From assembly GCF_000237925.1 (NCBI RefSeq), contig NW_017386089.1:186001-250000 (forward strand): DNA of 64,000 nt, read 5' to 3'. The DNA comes from Schistosoma mansoni (taxonomy: Eukaryota > Platyhelminthes > Trematoda > Strigeidida > Schistosomatidae). The translations under genes and the position numbers were made by a program. Below, one piece after another: positions 60,251-64,000 of the stretch; within the stretch, counting starts at the first letter, position 1, and each line of letters opens with the position of its first letter. The notes below the pieces were generated by a model. That model made no database searches. It saw nothing but the letters and a program-made list of their open reading frames with translations, and had not been told where the DNA came from.

Positions 60251-61459
60251 TTAAAACAGAGCATTGCGGTGTCCACTGACTGGTTTTGACGCAATGTGGT
60301 TTCTGCCCAGTGCTCTGAATGTCAAAGTGAAGAAATTCAACCAAGCGCGGGTAAACGGTGGGAGTAACTATGACTCTCTTATTGTTTTCGTTTTTATTAT
60401 TTTATTTTTTACTGACATTATAACTCTTTCCCCACCTGTTTTTGTGTCCAATATCCCAACATCCTGACGGTTTACGGATTTCACGTTTCATGTTGTCTTT
60501 TTGATTATTATAATGAACATATATCACATAATTAATAAATATCCTCACACAGACACTTGTTACTTATTATAGTAAGCATATATCTTATCATTATTTTGTT
60601 ACCAGTATCACTTTGTGTATATACATTTCCTCGTTCTTACTCTCTTGGTTCGAATGTTGTTATGCTTGTCTGTATGACCACAAATCTATTTCTTGGTTCA
60701 AGTTGTACTTCTGCCAGTCCTTGTCACTTTATAATTAGTCACGGAGAGGGCCTGTGAACGGTCCGTGACGCGAAATTCATTCTTCGAATTCATCCTCTTC
60801 TGCTAGGGGTTCACGAATTAGGGGCCCTCTGGCCTGTCAGTTGTGTCAACATAATCCAATAACGATGCCGGTCTCAACTAGTGCAGAAACTGACACAACC
60901 TCTACATTGCCTATTCCTGTCTCTTCTATAATCTCGTCCAACTACACCTGTCCCGATTCTTCTTCCACCTGCCTCATATGCTTTGCTGTTTTCTCTACCC
61001 ACGAGGCCCTCCTCTCCCATGTCACTGCAACCCATAATGCATTTTGTCCTCCTATTCCTATCCATTGCGGTTTTCAGCAGATATTTTGTGTTCTTTGTGC
61101 AGCTCCTTTTTCATCTAACAGGGGATTGTCCCAACATATTCGTCACCGACACGTATGTGAATAGGATGAAATGGTCCAGCGATGGATCAAATCGCAGCCG
61201 GTATCACGCGTATGGTCGCCATTCGACGATGCTTCCCTCCTATCGATCGCTAGCCGTTTCTCCACGAAGAACGACCTATGCCCACATATAACCACTAAAC
61301 TGACACGCAGAACAGCAGAAGCTATAAAACGACGACTCCTCCACCTCCAATGGACGAGACTATCCGCTCTTACCCCCGACGCCTCCTCACTGCATCACTC
61401 CCAACACACCCACTACCGACATTCCTACTTCCCAAGTCCCAACTACCTCTCTACCGACT
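59138..61459 (+). repeat. Left arm of a large palindrome (at least 2.32 kb)
   Basis: Each base p pairs with 123,138 minus p in the right arm. Matched landmarks include 59,830/63,308, 60,841/62,297 and 61,171/61,967. The arms are nearly identical; the one clear difference I noted is near 61,050/62,088. The outer end is set only by the window edge. Confidence 0.9.
60738..60835 (+). ncRNA. Possible HDV-like self-cleaving fold at the 5' end of an R2-type LINE
   Basis: GTCACGG (60,738-60,744) pairs with CCGTGAC (60,763-60,769), seven pairs. AGAGGGCC (60,745-60,752) pairs with GGCCCTCT (60,823-60,830), crossing the first helix. A small AATTC/GAATT hairpin lies between. A CACGAAT motif (60,812-60,818) sits just before the last strand, where HDV-like folds carry the catalytic C. 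R2 and some other LINEs are known to start with such ribozymes. The inner helix (GCC/GGT) is weak, so this is a candidate only. The right arm has the same at 62,303-62,400 on the minus strand. Confidence 0.4.
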
Positions 61460-61664
61460 CTTGAAGTCTACGAACCACCTCCTCCCAAAATGACCCTCTG
61501 GTTGACCTCAGCCATGCCCAACTATTGCTTGACGCCACAAACTCACCTAACGTATCAATGCCCCCAATACCGTAACTGTGTATCGTCTTAACACCCCTTT
61601 ATGACTGGAAGATTTTATTCGTGTACAGTCGCCTTGAAGGAGATTCACGGCTGCTATCAGTAGT
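60738..61664 (+). mobile_element. R2-type LINE, N-terminal part only
   Basis: The plus frame after 60,841 has a Ser/Thr-rich start, then two CCHH zinc fingers (CLICFAVFSTHEALLSHVTA-TH and CVLCAAPFSSNRGLSQHIRH-RH), then after a frame change a Myb-like segment (RVWSPFDDASLLSIASRF, TRRTAEAIKRRLLHLQW). This is the N-terminal layout of R2/NeSL-class site-specific LINEs. The ORF continues decayed into the palindrome spacer (DLSHAQLLLDATNSPNV). Reverse transcriptase and 3' end are absent: the copy is cut at its 3' side by the palindrome, which is unusual for LINEs. Confidence 0.65.
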
Positions 61665-61678
61665 CTACCGACTCTTGA
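61460..61678. repeat. Palindrome spacer with 19-base direct repeat and central hairpin
   Basis: TCTACCGACTCTTGAAGTC occurs at 61,450-61,468 and again at 61,664-61,682. Exactly at the turn, CTACCGAC (61,665-61,672) and GTCGGTAG (61,680-61,687) form an 8-base stem with a 7-base loop. The 219-base spacer continues the R2-type reading from the left arm. Confidence 0.85.
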
Positions 61679-62400
61679 AGTCGGTAGAGAGGTAGTTGGG
61701 ACTTGGGAAGTAGGAATGTCGGTAGTGGGTGTGTTGGGAGTGATGCAGTGAGGAGGCGTCGGGGGTAAGAGCGGATAGTCTCGTCCATTGGAGGTGGAGG
61801 AGTCGTCGTTTTATAGCTTCTGCTGTTCTGCGTGTCAGTTTAGTGGTTATATGTGGGCATAGGTCGTTCTTCGTGGAGAAACGGCTAGCGATCGATAGGA
61901 GGGAAGCATCGTCGAATGGCGACCATACGCGTGATACCGGCTGCGATTTGATCCATCGCTGGACCATTTCATCCTATTCACATACGTGTCGGTGACGAAT
62001 ATGTTGGGACAATCCCCTGTTAGATGAAAAAGGAGCTGCACAAAGAACACAAAATATCTGCTGAAAACCGCAATGGATAGGAATTAATAGACAAAATGCA
62101 TTATGGGTTGCAGTGACATGGGAGAGGAGGGCCTCGTGGGTAGAGAAAACAGCAAAGCATATGAGGCAGGTGGAAGAAGAATCGGGACAGGTGTAGTTGG
62201 ACGAGATTATAGAAGAGACAGGAATAGGCAATGTAGAGGTTGTGTCAGTTTCTGCACTAGTTGAGACCGGCATCGTTATTGGATTATGTTGACACAACTG
62301 ACAGGCCAGAGGGCCCCTAATTCGTGAACCCCTAGCAGAAGAGGATGAATTCGAAGAATGAATTTCGCGTCACGGACCGTTCACAGGCCCTCTCCGTGAC
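61679..62400 (-). mobile_element. R2-type LINE, N-terminal part, mirror copy
   Basis: Minus-strand mirror of 60,738-61,459 with the same zinc fingers and Myb-like segment. The two R2-type pieces point at each other across the spacer. Confidence 0.65.
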
Positions 62401-62889
62401 TAATTATAAAGTGACAAGGACTGGCAGAAGTACAACTTGAACCAAGAAATAGATTTGTGGTCATACAGACAAGCATAACAACATTCGAACCAAGAGAGTA
62501 AGAACGAGGAAATGTATATACACAAAGTGATACTGGTAACAAAATAATGATAAGATATATGCTTACTATAATAAGTAACAAGTGTCTGTGTGAGGATATT
62601 TATTAATTATGTGATATATGTTCATTATAATAATCAAAAAGACAACATGAAACGTGAAATCCGTAAACCGTCAGGATGTTGGGATATTGGACACAAAAAC
62701 AGGTGGGGAAAGAGTTATAATGTCAGTAAAAAATAAAATAATAAAAACGAAAACAATAAGAGAGTCATAGTTACTCCCACCGTTTACCCGCGCTTGGTTG
62801 AATTTCTTCACTTTGACATTCAGAGCACTGGGCAGAAACCACATTGCGTCAAAACCAGTCAGTGGACACCGCAATGCTCTGTTTTAATT

Positions 62890-64000
62890 AGACAGTCGAA
62901 TTCCCCTGGTCCGTGCCAGTTCTGAGTTAGCCATCGCGCGCCAGACTATGGAAGTACAGCCGCTTAACGCAACGTGGAACATGTCCTCGCGCGTTGCTAG
63001 CTGCACAGCACTAACAGCTGAAACCGCCCACGATCGACCCGGGTCAGAGTCCTGTAACCTCACCACAACGCTCACCGAAGCAAACAAAGCAGCAAAGAAA
63101 CCAGCTGCCAACTGGACCGACACGTATCTGATCTCGGCCTGTCTGACTCAGCCCCCAAAGCCAATCCTTCTCCCAAAGTTACGGATCCAATTTTCCGGCT
63201 TCCCTTACCTACAATTTTTCCAAGTAAGTTTATGCCTGATGCCGAATTCGGAGGTATTAGTAAACTAGAGGGAAGAATAAATTCAAATCTAGTAAAACCA
63301 CTACACATAAATATTATTGGTAGAGAGGGATTTAATTTTCTTAAACCTATGGGTTCTGAGTATCCTCATTTACATGGATTACCTAAAATTCACAAATCAA
63401 ACATTCCTTTACGCCCAATTTTATCAATGTGCCGATCATCTACATGTAACTTAGCTAAATGGCTAACAAAATTGCTGGATCCTATTCGAAAACGCTTATG
63501 TAGGTATTCTGTGAAGGATTCTTTTGAATTGGTCGATCATTTAGGTGATATTAATATGAAGGGAAAGACAATGTGTTCATTTGACGTGAATTCCTTGTTC
63601 ACAAGTGTACCTTTGAAAAATACTATTGATATATTATGTGACTACATATCTTTAAACAACCTTAAAGTACATGTCCCTTTAGAAATTCTTAAAGATTTAC
63701 TACTATTATGTACTGACAAAGTTCAGTTCACTTTTGAAGGCGAATACTTTCGCCAGATCGATGGGGTTGCTATGGTTAGTCCGTTAGGACCGTTATTACC
63801 AGATGTGTTCATGACACATGTTGAAAATCTGGTTGAAGGCTTAATCGAAAACGATATCTTAGTTGTCTGTGAAAGAAAGGAGGATATGAACTATTTGTTG
63901 AATAAACTTAACACTATTCAAAACCACATCAGTCTCTCATGCGAAAAGGAGAAGAACGACCAGCTTTTCTTCCTGGATATACTTCTAAATAGACGAGAAG
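62890..64000 (+). mobile_element. Penelope-like element, copy 2 (mirror), runs off the window
   Basis: Plus strand: leader region and reverse transcriptase identical in reading to copy 1 (FGGISKLEGRINSNLVKPLH, LPKIHKSNIPLRPI, DGVAMVSPLGP). It is divergent in direction from copy 1. The connector and GIY-YIG end would lie outside the window, so it cannot be seen whether it also carries the RTE insertion. Confidence 0.85.

Larger units (their letters stand above)
61679..64000 (-). repeat. Right arm of the large palindrome
   Basis: Inverted near-identical copy of 59,138-61,459, running to the window end and probably beyond. Confidence 0.9.

Noticed and set aside
60015-60254. Mirror open frames over the Penelope leader (also 62,884-63,123)
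   Set aside because: Antisense shadows of the Penelope 5' region, present twice only because of the palindrome.

Overview
The window looks like nuclear DNA of a blood fluke, genus Schistosoma or a close trematode. It is AT-rich and packed with retroposons, and host genes are split by introns as short as 29-46 bases. It carries tRNA-related short repeats that hold hammerhead ribozyme cores (the Sm-alpha type known from Schistosoma), schistosome-style RTE and CR1-like LINEs, Penelope-like elements (PLEs), and decayed Ty3/gypsy and BEL/Pao elements. The species cannot be fixed from sequence alone.

Layout. 1-15 kb: repeat-rich DNA with no host gene recognised. It holds LINE tails, hammerhead-bearing SINE copies (several as inverted pairs), a BEL/Pao integrase scrap and AT microsatellites. 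15.19-16.73 kb (minus): the main exon of a class A G-protein-coupled receptor with amine-receptor features; TM7 must lie in another exon. 17-32 kb: more repeats, including a solo LTR with a perfect 5-base target duplication, a 153-base hairpin element, two unclassified repeat families, a Penelope GIY-YIG remnant and an unclassified block with a three-fold internal repeat. 32.1-35.3 kb: a strongly decayed gypsy element.

36-54 kb is the gene-rich part: two unrecognised spliced minus-strand gene candidates (36.1-36.8 and 37.2-37.7 kb), DPM3 (plus, 37.85 kb), a ten-exon homologue of RRP1/Nop52 (minus, 39.36-44.02 kb), and an M14 metallocarboxypeptidase of the CPE/CPN/CPD group (plus, 49.84 kb to beyond 54.32 kb). 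RRP1 intron 1 holds a CR1-like LINE that itself carries a nested retroposon. A gypsy element (44.3-49.2 kb) with a nested solo LTR separates the divergent RRP1 and carboxypeptidase genes.

55-64 kb: a Penelope-like element interrupted by a nearly full-length RTE LINE (12-base target duplication). This runs into a near-perfect palindrome with arms of at least 2.3 kb centred at 61,569. Each arm holds a Penelope reverse transcriptase and the 5' part of an R2-type LINE (two CCHH zinc fingers plus a Myb-like segment). That R2-type part starts at a crossing-helix fold resembling an HDV-like ribozyme.

The host genes do not form one pathway: DPM3 serves dolichol-mannose synthesis in the ER, RRP1 serves ribosome biogenesis in the nucleolus, the carboxypeptidase is secretory, and the receptor is at the cell surface. 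Exon joins were read by eye from GT/AG sites and codon phase; no alignment or database search was run.
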